From Marinobacter sp. F3R08 (GTDB lineage: Bacteria > Pseudomonadota > Gammaproteobacteria > Pseudomonadales > Oleiphilaceae), in contig NZ_JAHKPI010000024.1 of NCBI RefSeq assembly GCF_018860425.1, forward strand, positions 25,788 through 89,787: a stretch of DNA of 64,000 nt, written 5' to 3'. How positions within the stretch are numbered: the stretch's first letter is position 1; the number at the start of each line of letters is the position of its first letter. Below, piece by piece: positions 1 to 12,690 of the stretch. Under the pieces are notes generated by a model. It was not told the origin of the DNA and ran no database searches. It worked only from the letters and a program-made list of their open reading frames with translations. The translations under genes and the position numbers were made by a program.

Positions 1-880
1 GCGCGTGGATCTGAAAAAAGTTAACAAGCGAGCCATGGAAGCGCTGATCCGTTCGGGCGCGATGGACAAGCTCGGTGCTGGTCGGGCGCAGTTGATGGCC
101 AGCATTGACAAGGCGGTGCAACAGGCAGATCAGCAATCCCGCAACGAATCCGTCGGTATGATGGATATGTTTGGAGAAATGCTTGAAGCGAGCGACGGCG
201 GTGATCCCTACGAGGATGTTACCGGGGTGCGCGAGTGGCCTGAGAAACAACGGCTCAAGGGGGAGAAGGATACTCTGGGGCTTTACCTTACGGGCCACCC
301 GTTTGATGAGTATGAGAAAGAAGTGCGGCGATTCGTCCGGTCATCCATCGCCGACCTGAAGCCGAACAAGTCTCCCCAGCGTGTTGCCGGACTGGTTGTT
401 GCACAGCGGACCATGAAAACCCGCACCGGTTCTACCATGTGTTTTATTACGCTGGACGATCGCAGCGCCAGGATAGAGGCGACCCTGTTTTCGGAGGCCT
501 TCTTTGAAAACCGGGAGCTGCTGCAATCTGATCAGGTGATTGTGGTGGAAGGGCAGGTCAGTCACGATGATTACTCGGGCCAGATGAAGATGCGGGTAAG
601 CTCGGTGATGGACGTGGCCAGCGCTCGCCAGCAGTTCAGTCGCGGGCTGAAACTGAACCTGCACGCGGATCAACTCCAGAACGGCCTGTTGGAGAAACTC
701 GACAGTACTTTAAGGCCTTTCCGTTGCGATGGCAGCCCGGTCTGGATCGAGTACAGCAGCGTGGAGGCGTCCACCCGCATTGAGCTGGGAGAGTCATGGC
801 GGGTGCAACCGGACGACAATCTGTTGCTGGAGCTGCGGTACCTCGTAGGCGACCAGTCTGTAGAACTGGTCTATGATTGA
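1..880 (+). CDS. dnaE: DNA polymerase III subunit alpha, C-terminal part (5' truncated by window)
   Basis: This is the 3' end of the replicative polymerase gene; the open frame runs in from the window edge. About 292 C-terminal residues are visible. A helix-hairpin-helix-like stretch (around NKRAMEALIRSGAMDKLG) comes first. The LGLYLTGHPF signature typical of DnaE follows at about residue 91. An OB-fold at about residues 125-205 begins at QRVAGLVV. DnaE catalyses leading- and lagging-strand synthesis within the Pol III core. The accA gene lies 141 bases downstream on the same strand, the usual gammaproteobacterial order. A second family C polymerase (DnaE2) is encoded at the other end of the window; this copy is the replicative type because its tail matches DnaE and not the shorter DnaE2 ending. 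Confidence 0.95.
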   Translation, partial: RVDLKKVNKRAMEALIRSGAMDKLGAGRAQLMASIDKAVQQADQQSRNESVGMMDMFGEMLEASDGGDPYEDVTGVREWPEKQRLKGEKDTLGLYLTGHPFDEYEKEVRRFVRSSIADLKPNKSPQRVAGLVVAQRTMKTRTGSTMCFITLDDRSARIEATLFSEAFFENRELLQSDQVIVVEGQVSHDDYSGQMKMRVSSVMDVASARQQFSRGLKLNLHADQLQNGLLEKLDSTLRPFRCDGSPVWIEYSSVEASTRIELGESWRVQPDDNLLLELRYLVGDQSVELVYD

Positions 881-1021
881 GTAAGCTGTAAAATTAAAAG
901 TTTGTCAGATTGCGGACTCATACCAATGTCCGCTTTAGCCACTGACCGGGCGCTGCTATCTTTGTGTCAAATTCTGGTTTGGCGGAGTATTTTCCCGCCT
1001 GGCAAAAAATGATGGAACATC

Positions 1022-1975
1022 ATGAACCCTAATTATCTGGATTTCGAACAGCCAATCGCCGACCTGGAAGCCAAGATTGAAGAGCTTCGAATGGTGGGTA
1101 ACGACACCGACATCAATATCACCGACGAAATCGCCCGGCTGAAGAAGAAGAGCGTCAGCCTGACGGAGAGTATCTTCTCCGATCTCAAGCCGTGGGACGT
1201 CGCCCGTCTGGCCCGCCATCCTCGCAGGCCCTATACCTTGGATTACATCGAATCCATGTTCGAGGATTTTGATGAACTACACGGTGACCGCCGTTATGCC
1301 GATGATCTGGCGATCGTCGGAGGTACTGCCCGCCTGGATGACAAGCCGGTGATGGTCATTGGTCATCAGAAGGGCCGGGAAATCCGGGACAAGGTCAAGC
1401 GTAACTTCGGTATGCCGCGTCCTGAGGGTTATCGAAAAGCCTTGCGCCTGATGGAAATGGCGGAGCGATTCAAAATGCCCATTCTCACGTTCATTGACAC
1501 ACCGGGAGCCTATCCGGGTATCGGTGCGGAAGAACGGGGCCAGAGTGAGGCGATTGCCTTCAATCTGGCCGTGATGTCCCGGCTGAAGACGCCGATTATT
1601 TCGACAGTAATTGGTGAAGGTGGTTCCGGTGGTGCATTGGCCATTGGTGTCTGTGATCAGCTGAATATGCTTCAGTACTCTACCTATGCGGTAATCTCTC
1701 CGGAAGGCTGTGCGTCAATCCTGTGGAAGAGCGCCGAGTTCGCATCGCAGGCCGCGGAAGCCATGGGTGTGACCGCGGATCGCCTGAAAGATCTTGGTCT
1801 CGCCGATAACGTGATTACCGAACCTCTCGGGGGGGCTCATCGTAACCCCGAGCAAATGTCGGAATCTCTCAAGGAAGTGCTGGCAAATGGCGTTGCTGAA
1901 CTCAGCCGTCTGCCACTGGATGAGCTGGTATCCCGTCGCTATGAGCGGCTGACCCACTATGACACAGGGCGCTGA
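1022..1975 (+). CDS. accA: Acetyl-CoA carboxylase carboxyltransferase subunit alpha
   Basis: AccA pairs with AccD to form the carboxyltransferase half of acetyl-CoA carboxylase, which moves CO2 from biotinylated AccB to acetyl-CoA to make malonyl-CoA for fatty acid synthesis. The 317-residue length is normal. A coiled N-terminal helix (residues 5-55) precedes the crotonase-like carboxyltransferase fold. The glycine-rich stretch [12 protein letters not shown] at about residues 198-209 is the oxyanion/biotin-CoA site signature. [16 protein letters not shown] (about 159-174) is also diagnostic. The tilS start codon lies inside the 3' end of accA (17-base overlap), so the two are probably co-transcribed. 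The 141 bases upstream hold a GGCGG/CCGCC inverted repeat near 981-999 but no convincing promoter. Confidence 0.97.
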   Translation: MNPNYLDFEQPIADLEAKIEELRMVGNDTDINITDEIARLKKKSVSLTESIFSDLKPWDVARLARHPRRPYTLDYIESMFEDFDELHGDRRYADDLAIVGGTARLDDKPVMVIGHQKGREIRDKVKRNFGMPRPEGYRKALRLMEMAERFKMPILTFIDTPGAYPGIGAEERGQSEAIAFNLAVMSRLKTPIISTVIGEGGSGGALAIGVCDQLNMLQYSTYAVISPEGCASILWKSAEFASQAAEAMGVTADRLKDLGLADNVITEPLGGAHRNPEQMSESLKEVLANGVAELSRLPLDELVSRRYERLTHYDTGR

Positions 1976-3314
1976 GCCCGGGTCAGGATTCCAATGGCCG
2001 GAGGTGCTTTGCGCCCCGGTCAGAGAACTTTCAGACCACTCCCGTCTTTGGGTTGCCCTCAGTGGTGGCCTTGATTCCACTCTGTTATTGCATCTGGCTG
2101 TCCATTGTCATGGTGGCCCCGGAGTTGTCAGGGCGGTTCACGTCAATCACCAGCTTCAACCGAATGCGTCAGAAGCCGAAGCGTTCTGTCGGGACTTGTG
2201 CTCGCGGCTCGGTGTTCCCCTGGTTGTTGAGCGGGTAACCGTTGCTGGCGGAGATAATCCGGACAACGTCGGAGGCCTCGAAGAGGCAGCCCGAACGGAA
2301 AGATATTCTGTTTTCGAAGCGCTGATGCAGCCACGAGACCTGCTCCTGATGGCCCATCATGGCGATGATCAGTCGGAAACCGTGTTGTTCCGGATGCTCC
2401 GTGGGAGTGGGGTGCGTGGGCTGGCGGGTATGCCGTCTCGTCGCGACCTGGGGGCCGGAGTTCTGGTCCGGCCGCTGCTCGGGTTCGGGCGGTTGGAACT
2501 TGAGCGCTGGGCCCGATCAGCGGGGCTGTCATGGGTTGATGATCCGAGCAATACCGACGAACGCTTTGACCGCAATTTTCTGCGTCATCAGGTGCTTCCA
2601 CGTTTGCGGCAGCGTTGGCCAGGGCTTGATCGCAGGCTCCGTCACACCGCTGAGGCCTGTGCGGAGAGCGAAGCCCTGAACCGGAAGCTGGCTGAGTTGC
2701 AGTGGCACACGCTTGGCGGCGAGCGCGACCGCCTGCCTGTTTCGGGGCTGAGGGAAATGTCACTGGCGGAACAGAAAAACCTTGTTCGCTGGTGGATTAG
2801 GGCGCGTGGTTTTCATGCGCCTTCCATCGGGGACTGGCGTCAGGTTATGCAGGATCTGCTGTTCGCAGGCGAGGATCGCGAGCCGGAGTTCAGGTCCGGG
2901 GGGTTCAGTCTGCGTCGATTCCAGGGCGATCTGTACCTGGTTCCCGATAGGGAAGCATTGCCGGATTCTCCGGTTACCCTTAAGCCGGGACTTGTCAGAA
3001 GCTGGGGAGAGTGGTCGCTTCGGTTGGAGCCGGCGCATACCCCGAAAGAGTCTCTGCCGCCAATAAGGGTATCTACGAGGCAGGGTGGCGAGCGGGTCCG
3101 TTTACGTACCGGCAGTCCATCCCGCCCCCTCAAAAAGTGGCTTCAGGAACAGGGCGTGCCACCCTGGGAAAGGGCCCGTCTGCCGCTGGTTTTTGCCGGG
3201 TCAGGCAGCGCTGAAGAGCTCATCGCCATTGGCGATTTATGGTGTTCTGAACAATACTCAGAAGGCGCCCATGCCGCCCGCTGGCGGCTGGTCGTAAGGC
3301 GGGAATTTGATTGA
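1959..3314 (+). CDS. tilS: tRNA(Ile)-lysidine synthetase
   Basis: TilS ligates lysine to C34 of the CAU-anticodon tRNA-Ile, giving lysidine, so that it reads AUA and is charged with isoleucine. The N-terminal PP-loop ATPase motif SGGLDS is at residues 35-40. The conserved [19 protein letters not shown] stretch and the [12 protein letters not shown] region follow. The remainder is the TilS substrate-binding and C-terminal domains, ending with the [23 protein letters not shown] signature. At 451 residues it has the length of gammaproteobacterial TilS. The ATG overlaps the accA coding end by 17 bases, which supports translational coupling. No alternative start fits better. Confidence 0.95.
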   Translation: MTQGAEPGSGFQWPEVLCAPVRELSDHSRLWVALSGGLDSTLLLHLAVHCHGGPGVVRAVHVNHQLQPNASEAEAFCRDLCSRLGVPLVVERVTVAGGDNPDNVGGLEEAARTERYSVFEALMQPRDLLLMAHHGDDQSETVLFRMLRGSGVRGLAGMPSRRDLGAGVLVRPLLGFGRLELERWARSAGLSWVDDPSNTDERFDRNFLRHQVLPRLRQRWPGLDRRLRHTAEACAESEALNRKLAELQWHTLGGERDRLPVSGLREMSLAEQKNLVRWWIRARGFHAPSIGDWRQVMQDLLFAGEDREPEFRSGGFSLRRFQGDLYLVPDREALPDSPVTLKPGLVRSWGEWSLRLEPAHTPKESLPPIRVSTRQGGERVRLRTGSPSRPLKKWLQEQGVPPWERARLPLVFAGSGSAEELIAIGDLWCSEQYSEGAHAARWRLVVRREFD

Positions 3315-3339
3315 GTCAGTCTGGCCTTTCTGGTAGTCT
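3311..3339 (+). promoter_or_regulatory. Candidate pyrG promoter
   Basis: TTGAGT at 3311-3316 lies 17 bases before TAGTCT at 3334-3339. A TG dinucleotide at 3331-3332 makes an extended -10. The -35 overlaps the tilS stop codon. The pyrG start is about 60 bases downstream. This is a pattern match only; the -10 is poor apart from its TG extension. Confidence 0.35.
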
Positions 3340-3359
3340 GGCGTCCCATCTTGAGATGA

Positions 3360-5888
<2,529 letters not shown>

Positions 5889-6005
5889 TGGCGTTTTATG
5901 CGGACCATGGGAGCGAGAGGGAAGGGCCCTGAAGAATTGGAGAGGGCCATGGAAGGCAGCGGTTTCCGCAGCGCCGTTCCCACTTGCTCTGCCCCCCAAA
6001 TTTGA

Positions 6006-7325
<1,320 letters not shown>

Positions 7326-7386
7326 TCGACTGACCTGACCGGTTCTGGCATCGTGTCAGACCGGTTGTCAGCAAAAAACTGCCGAG

Positions 7387-7429
7387 GCCATCGTGTTCCG
7401 GACGAAAGTCCGAAGACGATGGCCTTTTT
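7387..7429 (+). terminator. Rho-independent terminator after eno
   Basis: GGCCATCGT (7387-7395) pairs with ACGATGGCC, and an inner TTCCGGAC/GTCCGAA helix closes on GAAA. A run of five T residues follows. It separates the pyrG-kdsA-eno region from ftsB. Confidence 0.85.
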
Positions 7430-7449
7430 GTACAGGCAGTTAGAAGAAT

Positions 7450-7479
7450 TTGTTGCTAATCTACTCTAAGGTCTATACT
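7450..7479 (+). promoter_or_regulatory. Candidate promoter of the ftsB-ispDF-truD-surE-pcm unit
   Basis: The -10-like TATACT at 7474-7479 is preceded by TTTGTT (7450-7455, 18-base spacer) or TTGCTA (7453-7458, 15-base spacer). It lies just downstream of the eno terminator and about 50 bases before the ftsB start, where a promoter is needed. Confidence 0.4.
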
Positions 7480-7529
7480 CAACGTCCGGCGTTGCAGTTT
7501 TGGCTATTTAATATTCAACGGAATCGGCA

Positions 7530-7802
7530 ATGAAGTTGCTCTGGACCATAATGGTAGTGGTAATTCTCCTGCTTCAGGTACGCCTGTGGGTCGGGGAGGG
7601 TAGTTTTGCCCAGGTCTGGGCACTCGAGCAGTCTATCGCTGAGCAACGTGAGGAGAATTCTGAGCTGGCTACCCGCAATGAGCGTCTCTATGCCGAGGTC
7701 AGGAACCTGCGCAATGAGCAGGGCGCGGTAGAGGAGCGGGCCAGAATGAACCTCGGTCTGATAAGAGAAGACGAAACCTTTTTCCTTGTTGTCGAACACT
7801 GA
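7530..7802 (+). CDS. ftsB: Cell division protein FtsB
   Basis: FtsB is a small bitopic membrane protein that joins FtsL and FtsQ at the division site and helps switch on septal peptidoglycan synthesis by FtsWI. The 90-residue sequence has a short cytoplasmic start, one membrane helix (about residues 3-18, LLWTIMVVVILLLQVRL) and a periplasmic coiled coil (about 30-70). The family hallmarks are WVGEGSFAQVW and the C-terminal EERARMNLGLIREDETFFLVVE. It lies directly upstream of ispD (6-base gap), the conserved gammaproteobacterial arrangement. Confidence 0.94.
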   Translation: MKLLWTIMVVVILLLQVRLWVGEGSFAQVWALEQSIAEQREENSELATRNERLYAEVRNLRNEQGAVEERARMNLGLIREDETFFLVVEH

Positions 7803-7808
7803 TCCTCT

Positions 7809-8510
7809 ATGCCCGATCCAAGGTTTTGGCTGATTGTTCCTGCCGCCGGCATTGGCCAGCGCATGCAGGCAGAGCAACCCAAACAGTATCTCCGGATCGA
7901 CCAGCGTTTTATTCTCGATATCACACTATCCCGCTTGTTGGATTCCGCACCGTTTTCCGGCTGCATGGTGCCGTTGCATCCTGCGGATCGTTGGTGGCCC
8001 GAGACGGAGGCCAGTCGGGATAACCGGATTCAGACCTGCACCGGCGGCGCCGAGAGAGGAGATTCGGTTTTGTCGGCACTGCATGCCATGGCAGAGCAGG
8101 TACGGGATGACGATTGGGTTCTGGTTCACGACGCGGCCAGACCCTGCCTTCACACCCGGGATCTGTCCAATCTTATCGATCGTCTCGGGAACCATCCGAT
8201 CGGTGGGCTCCTCGCCTCGCCAGTAGCCGACACTCTAAAGAAAGCCCGAACCGGCGAATTTCCAGAGGTCGTCGAAACGGTCGATCGCTCCAGCTTATGG
8301 CGTGCCCTGACCCCTCAGATGTTTCGCTACCGCTTGCTGGTTGAGTCTCTGGAAGCTGCGTTGGCCGGGGAGCTTCCGATCACTGACGAGTCCTCTGCAG
8401 TGGAGTTTTCCGGTAATATGCCGGTTCTGGTTGAGGGACGGCCGGACAATATCAAGATCACCGTACCCGCGGATCTGGCGCTCGCAGGTTTTATCCTGAG
8501 CCGGATCTGA
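7809..8510 (+). CDS. ispD: 2-C-methyl-D-erythritol 4-phosphate cytidylyltransferase
   Basis: IspD transfers CMP from CTP to MEP in the non-mevalonate isoprenoid pathway, which ultimately feeds quinones and undecaprenyl phosphate. The 233-residue Rossmann-like nucleotidyltransferase has the glycine-rich CTP loop [19 protein letters not shown] near the N-terminus. [11 protein letters not shown] (around residues 101-111) and the late [18 protein letters not shown] are also IspD signatures. It sits between ftsB and ispF (26 bases before ispF), the standard cluster. Confidence 0.96.
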   Translation: MPDPRFWLIVPAAGIGQRMQAEQPKQYLRIDQRFILDITLSRLLDSAPFSGCMVPLHPADRWWPETEASRDNRIQTCTGGAERGDSVLSALHAMAEQVRDDDWVLVHDAARPCLHTRDLSNLIDRLGNHPIGGLLASPVADTLKKARTGEFPEVVETVDRSSLWRALTPQMFRYRLLVESLEAALAGELPITDESSAVEFSGNMPVLVEGRPDNIKITVPADLALAGFILSRI

Positions 8511-8536
8511 GGTTTCCGAATTTCCCGGAGCACATT

Positions 8537-9016
8537 ATGCGTATTGGTCAGGGCTTCGATGTCCATGCTTTCTGTGAAGGCGATTCTGTCACTCTTGGTG
8601 GTGTTAGCATTCCGTACTCTCGTGGGCTCAAAGCCCATTCTGATGGCGATGTACTGCTGCATGCGCTGGCGGACGCACTGCTGGGCGCCGTAGCGCTTGG
8701 CGACATCGGTCACTTTTTCCCGGACACCAGTGATGAATGGGCCGGAGCCGACAGCCGCGATCTTTTGCGGCGGGTCATGGCCAGGGTCCGGGACGAAGGG
8801 TTCAGTGTGGTCAACGTGGATACCACAGTGATCGCCCAGGCCCCGAAAATGGCACCGCACATCGAAGCTATTCGCCTTAATATTGCTGAGGATCTTGGCG
8901 TGCCCGCCAGCCGTGTCAGCGTGAAGGCAACCACCACGGAAACACTGGGATTTACGGGGCGCGGTGAAGGCATTGCCTGCCAGGCTATTTGCCTGCTTGA
9001 GGCGGTGGGCTCGTGA
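8537..9016 (+). CDS. ispF: 2-C-methyl-D-erythritol 2,4-cyclodiphosphate synthase
   Basis: IspF cyclises CDP-ME-2-phosphate to ME-cPP with loss of CMP, the step after IspE in the MEP pathway. The 159-residue homotrimeric enzyme carries the zinc ligands in [11 protein letters not shown] (Asp8, His10) and the third ligand in the [21 protein letters not shown] stretch. The C-terminal [21 protein letters not shown] is diagnostic. Its stop overlaps the GTG start of truD in a GTGA arrangement (9013-9016), indicating translational coupling. Confidence 0.97.
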   Translation: MRIGQGFDVHAFCEGDSVTLGGVSIPYSRGLKAHSDGDVLLHALADALLGAVALGDIGHFFPDTSDEWAGADSRDLLRRVMARVRDEGFSVVNVDTTVIAQAPKMAPHIEAIRLNIAEDLGVPASRVSVKATTTETLGFTGRGEGIACQAICLLEAVGS

Positions 9017-10062
9017 GTCAGTGGCGCCTTGACTGGCCGACTTCCAGTGGTGGACGTTTAGCCCACGCCCGACTCAAGACAAGCCCCGGCGATTTTGTGG
9101 TTGATGAGGTGCTGGAATTTCCGGACCTTCCCACGGACTTGCCGGCAGAGCCGGTCGCAGGACAGGGAGAGCATCTCTGCCTGAAGCTTGAGAAGATTGG
9201 CGATAATTCGGAGTATGTTGCTCGTGAGCTGGCCAGAATGGCCGGTTGCCGGAGTTTTGATGTCGGCTTTTGCGGACTCAAGGATCGACATGCGGTAACG
9301 CGCCAGTGGTTCAGCCTCTATCGGCCGGGATGTGAGGCCCAGGACGGCGATCTGATTCGGGAAATAGCGGATCGCTGGCCGGTATTGTCTGCTACAAGGC
9401 AATTACGGAAACTGCGACGGGGAGATCATCACGGTAATGCATTTGTTATTACTCTGCGGGAAGTGAACGCCGATCGCCAGGACGTTGATGCAGCGCTCCA
9501 TCGACTGGCAGACCTGGGGGCCCCAAATTATTTCGGTCCCCAGCGGTTTGGCATCGGTGGTGCCAATCTTGATCGGGCAGTCTCCGTTGACCCGACGACC
9601 CTTAACCGACGCGGTCGGTCGGGTGGGAAAGGCCGCAGCAGTAAAAAGCGTGGTGGCAGCGAAGACGCTAAAAACGTATTGTATTTTTCGGCGGCTCGCT
9701 CCTGGTTATTTAACGAAGTACTTGCAGCGCAGGTAGAAGACGGCAGCTGGGCGAAATCAGGAGCAACAGGGCCTCTGTGGGGGGACGGCGGTACGACCGC
9801 TACCGGGGCCCAGGAAACCCTTGAGCGAGGCATTGTGGCGCTGACCCCAGCGTTGGCAGGTCTGTTTTCGGTTACCCGGATGAAACCGGAGCGAAGGCCT
9901 CTGGCGGTAAAACCGGAGAAGCTTACCTGGCAGTGGCTGGAGGAAGGCAGTCTGGAACTGGCGTTTTTTCTGTCCCCCGGGCAGTACGCCACTACGATTT
10001 TGAGTGATATTTTCGAGCTTGAGGACATGAGCCTCGGCCGACATAACGAAAAACAAGGCTAG
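9013..10062 (+). CDS. truD: tRNA pseudouridine(13) synthase
   Basis: TruD converts U13 of tRNA-Glu to pseudouridine. The catalytic aspartate is Asp91 in the motif [33 protein letters not shown] and [18 protein letters not shown] are further family signatures. The 349-residue length is normal, and the GTG start at 9013 overlaps the ispF stop by four bases. An oddity is a Gly/Ser/Arg/Lys-rich loop at about residues 199-217 ([15 protein letters not shown]), just before the conserved [14 protein letters not shown]. It looks longer and more basic than the equivalent linker I remember in E. coli TruD. It stays in frame and is probably a surface loop. Confidence 0.95.
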   Translation: MSQWRLDWPTSSGGRLAHARLKTSPGDFVVDEVLEFPDLPTDLPAEPVAGQGEHLCLKLEKIGDNSEYVARELARMAGCRSFDVGFCGLKDRHAVTRQWFSLYRPGCEAQDGDLIREIADRWPVLSATRQLRKLRRGDHHGNAFVITLREVNADRQDVDAALHRLADLGAPNYFGPQRFGIGGANLDRAVSVDPTTLNRRGRSGGKGRSSKKRGGSEDAKNVLYFSAARSWLFNEVLAAQVEDGSWAKSGATGPLWGDGGTTATGAQETLERGIVALTPALAGLFSVTRMKPERRPLAVKPEKLTWQWLEEGSLELAFFLSPGQYATTILSDIFELEDMSLGRHNEKQG

Positions 10063-10073
10063 CGGAGAACACT

Positions 10074-10844
10074 GTGCGTATTCTGTTGTCGAATGATGAC
10101 GGCGTTCATTCACCAGGACTGATTGCCCTGTTCGAGGGATTGCAGGGTCTTGGTGAGCTTGAGGTCGTGGCACCGGACCGTGATCATAGCGGCGCCAGCA
10201 ATGCCCTGACCCTCAATCGGCCACTGACGGTAGAGGAACATCCCAACGGGTTCCGTTCCGTGGATGGAACACCTACAGACTGTGTCCACCTGGCGGTTGA
10301 CGGACTGTTCAATGAGCCGTTCGATAGGGTGGTTTCCGGTATTAATACCCATGCGAATCTGGGTGATGACATTATCTATTCGGGTACGGTTGCCGCAGCA
10401 ACCGAGGGTCGGCACCTCGGCTTGCCAGCGATCGCAGTCTCTCTGGTCAATGATGGCCACTTTCACTACGAGACAGCTGCCCGGGTTGTCCGTATGCTGC
10501 TGGAGAGCGAGCAGCCTCTGGTACTCGGGCCGCGCTCCATTCTGAACGTCAATGTCCCGGACGTACCGTGGGAGGCCTTGGCCGGCATCAGGGTGACCCG
10601 GCTTGGTCACCGGGAGCGGGCCGAGGGTGCGGTTCCCATGACCTGTCCACGAGGAAAAGAACGTTTCTGGATCGGGGCTGCGGGAGAGGGCGGTGATGCC
10701 GGTCCTGGAACAGACTTCCACGCCGTGCGCGAAGGCTTTGTGTCGGTAACGCCGGTGCACATCGACATGACTCGGCATGAGGCGCTGTCCCGGCTCCGGG
10801 AATGGGTGGATAACCTCGGTGACTCTGTGGAGGGGCAGATATGA
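10074..10844 (+). CDS. surE: 5'/3'-nucleotidase SurE
   Basis: SurE is a metal-dependent phosphatase acting on nucleoside 5'- and 3'-monophosphates and short polyphosphate; it is linked to stationary-phase survival and travels with pcm. The N-terminal metal site ILLSNDDGVHSPGL (Asp8, Asp9) is intact. Further signatures are APDRDHSGASNALTL, DCVHLA, GINTHANLGDDIIYSGTVAAATEG and the region GLPAIAVSL. The start is GTG at 10074 with GGAGA 5-10 bases upstream. The stop overlaps the pcm ATG in an ATGA junction (10841-10844). Confidence 0.96.
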   Translation: MRILLSNDDGVHSPGLIALFEGLQGLGELEVVAPDRDHSGASNALTLNRPLTVEEHPNGFRSVDGTPTDCVHLAVDGLFNEPFDRVVSGINTHANLGDDIIYSGTVAAATEGRHLGLPAIAVSLVNDGHFHYETAARVVRMLLESEQPLVLGPRSILNVNVPDVPWEALAGIRVTRLGHRERAEGAVPMTCPRGKERFWIGAAGEGGDAGPGTDFHAVREGFVSVTPVHIDMTRHEALSRLREWVDNLGDSVEGQI

Positions 10845-11497
10845 CCGCTCTGCTCGAAGGCATCGGGATGACTTCTCGACGCACGCGGATGCGACTGGTC
10901 CATCGTCTCAGGGAAGCAGGTATCGAATCGGATCGGGTACTTGAGGTTATGGGAGAGGTGCCAAGGCACATTTTTCTGGATGAAGCGCTTTCCCATCGGG
11001 CCTATGAAGATACCTCCTTGCCGATCGGTTATGGTCAGACCCTGTCCCAGCCATACATCGTGGCGCGCATGACGGAGCTAATGCTGGCTCACGGCCCGTC
11101 AAGGGTACTGGAACTGGGGACCGGCTCAGGTTACCAGACCTCGGTCCTTTCCCGGCTGTTCGGGGAAATCTACAGTGTGGAACGTATCAAGGCATTGCAG
11201 GACCGGGCCAGGGACCGGCTGCGGCAGCTAAATGCCCGGAACGTATTCCTGAAACACGCTGATGGCGGCATGGGATGGCCCGAACGCGGTCCTTTTGACG
11301 GCATAATCGTGACTGCGGCTCCCATTGAAGTACCCGGCGAGTTGCTTGCTCAGCTTGCCGAAGGTGGTGTGCTCATTGCGCCCGTTGGCGAAGAAAATCA
11401 GGTTCTGGTTGAGGTTATCCGCCGGGGTGATCATTTCGAGCACAAAGAACTGGAACCAGTCCGGTTCGTGCCGCTGCTGGGCGGGGTTGTCCGATAG
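10841..11497 (+). CDS. pcm: Protein-L-isoaspartate O-methyltransferase
   Basis: Pcm methylates the alpha-carboxyl of isoaspartyl residues formed by protein ageing, starting their repair. The 218-residue class I SAM methyltransferase has motif I as VLELGTGSGYQTSVLSRL, the upstream signature PIGYGQTLSQPYIVARMTELM that forms the isoaspartate pocket, and the late LIAPVGEENQVLVEVIRR. The start at 10841 overlaps the surE stop. A second in-frame ATG nine codons on (GMTSRRTRMRLV) is a possible alternative start. Only 2 bases separate pcm from the DUF368 gene. Confidence 0.95.
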   Translation: MTALLEGIGMTSRRTRMRLVHRLREAGIESDRVLEVMGEVPRHIFLDEALSHRAYEDTSLPIGYGQTLSQPYIVARMTELMLAHGPSRVLELGTGSGYQTSVLSRLFGEIYSVERIKALQDRARDRLRQLNARNVFLKHADGGMGWPERGPFDGIIVTAAPIEVPGELLAQLAEGGVLIAPVGEENQVLVEVIRRGDHFEHKELEPVRFVPLLGGVVR

Positions 11498-11499
11498 GT

Positions 11500-12489
11500 A
11501 TGGTTGACTCTGCGGCCGCAGGCCCTGACTCCGGGAGCGACAGCGTGCGTGATCATCACCCGGCAGCAGTGTTGCTGCGGGGTATCGCCATGGGCGCTGC
11601 GGATATCGTTCCGGGTGTATCCGGTGGCACGATTGCTTTTATTACCGGCATATACTTCCGGCTGCTCGAAGCCATAAATGCTGTCCCGGGGGCGGTCTTC
11701 CACCATCTGTGTCGGGGCCGGTTCAGGGTGTTCTGGCGTGCTTGCGATGGGACCTTCCTGGTGTGCCTGCTGGCGGGCATACTGTCCAGTATTGCTACCC
11801 TGGCCTCGGTTATCAGTTATGTGCTGGTGACCTATCCGATTCTTATCTGGAGCTTTTTCTTCGGCCTGATCGTGGCCTCGGTATGGCATGTGGGGCGTCA
11901 GGTCAGGTATTACAGACCAGCTCTTGTGATACCAGTCTTGTCCGGAATTGTTATCGCCTGGTGGATTACCACCTTGTCGGCAAGCCAGGTCTCGCCGTCT
12001 GCGCTGGCGTTTTTTGGAGCCGGTGCGCTTGCTATTTGCGCAATGATCCTCCCGGGCATCTCGGGCAGCTTTATTCTGGTCATCATCGGTATGTATGCAC
12101 CGGTGCTGGCCGCTATCAAATCGATCGATCTGGTCACTCTGTCCTTGTTTATGGCCGGTTGTGTGGTTGGCCTGTTGTCCATTGCCCGCCTGATCACCTG
12201 GGCGTTTCACCATTTTCATGACCTGGTGCTCGCTGTGTTAACTGGCTTTATGATCGGTGCGCTCAACAAGGTCTGGCCCTGGAAAGAAACTCTCAGCTGG
12301 CGCGTGAACAGCTCTGGAGAAAATGTACCGCTGAATGAGGCAAGCATTTTGCCCTGGACGTTCGCAGAGCAAACCGGTCAGGATCCTGACATACTTCTGG
12401 CCATGTTGATGGCGGTGGTTGGCTTTGGTCTTGTTCTGCTGGTGGAATGGATTGGGACCAGGCGTGGACATGCGCCAAAGGCGGAGTAA
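11500..12489 (+). CDS. DUF368 family polyprenyl-phosphate transporter (PopT-type)
   Basis: This 329-residue polytopic membrane protein belongs to the DUF368 family. Members have been shown in other bacteria to return undecaprenyl phosphate, the carrier for peptidoglycan and O-antigen precursors, to the cytoplasmic face. The signature RGIAMGAADIVPGVSGGTIAFITGIY is at about residues 27-52, with a related second half AMILPGISGSFILVIIGMY (about 185-203), consistent with an inverted-repeat fold. I count roughly eight hydrophobic segments. ATG at 11500 lies 2 bases after the pcm stop. In the usual surE-pcm-nlpD-rpoS cluster the slot between pcm and nlpD often holds a different gene or none, so the position is notable. 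Confidence 0.88.
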   Translation: MVDSAAAGPDSGSDSVRDHHPAAVLLRGIAMGAADIVPGVSGGTIAFITGIYFRLLEAINAVPGAVFHHLCRGRFRVFWRACDGTFLVCLLAGILSSIATLASVISYVLVTYPILIWSFFFGLIVASVWHVGRQVRYYRPALVIPVLSGIVIAWWITTLSASQVSPSALAFFGAGALAICAMILPGISGSFILVIIGMYAPVLAAIKSIDLVTLSLFMAGCVVGLLSIARLITWAFHHFHDLVLAVLTGFMIGALNKVWPWKETLSWRVNSSGENVPLNEASILPWTFAEQTGQDPDILLAMLMAVVGFGLVLLVEWIGTRRGHAPKAE

Positions 12490-12508
12490 TTCGCTGGCAA
12501 TACAGAGC

Positions 12509-12553
12509 AAGAGTGTTACCTGGCGCACAAAAAGAGTGTTTCGTGAGGTAACA
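12509..12553. repeat. Short direct and inverted repeats upstream of nlpD
   Basis: AAGAGTGTT occurs twice (12509-12517 and 12532-12540). TGTTACCT (12514-12521) is perfectly inverted as AGGTAACA (12546-12553). They lie in the 200-base gap before nlpD, about 140 bases upstream of its start, next to an AT-rich region with promoter-like hexamers (TTGGCT 12573-12578, CAATAT 12595-12600). A protein-binding site is possible but unproved. Confidence 0.35.
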
Positions 12554-12690
12554 GCAGAGTACAGGCAGTAACTTGGCTTCCTGTTGGAAATGTGCAATAT
12601 ATTAGCAAGTTACTATAAAAAGTTTAGAAATCTCTTCGACAAACACAATGGTTTATACGGATTTTTCATAACTGGGTCATTTTTATTCCT

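Noticed and set aside
5898..6003. 35-codon open frame between kdsA and eno
   Set aside because: No ribosome-binding site, and the GGA-rich sequence is better explained as the eno leader.
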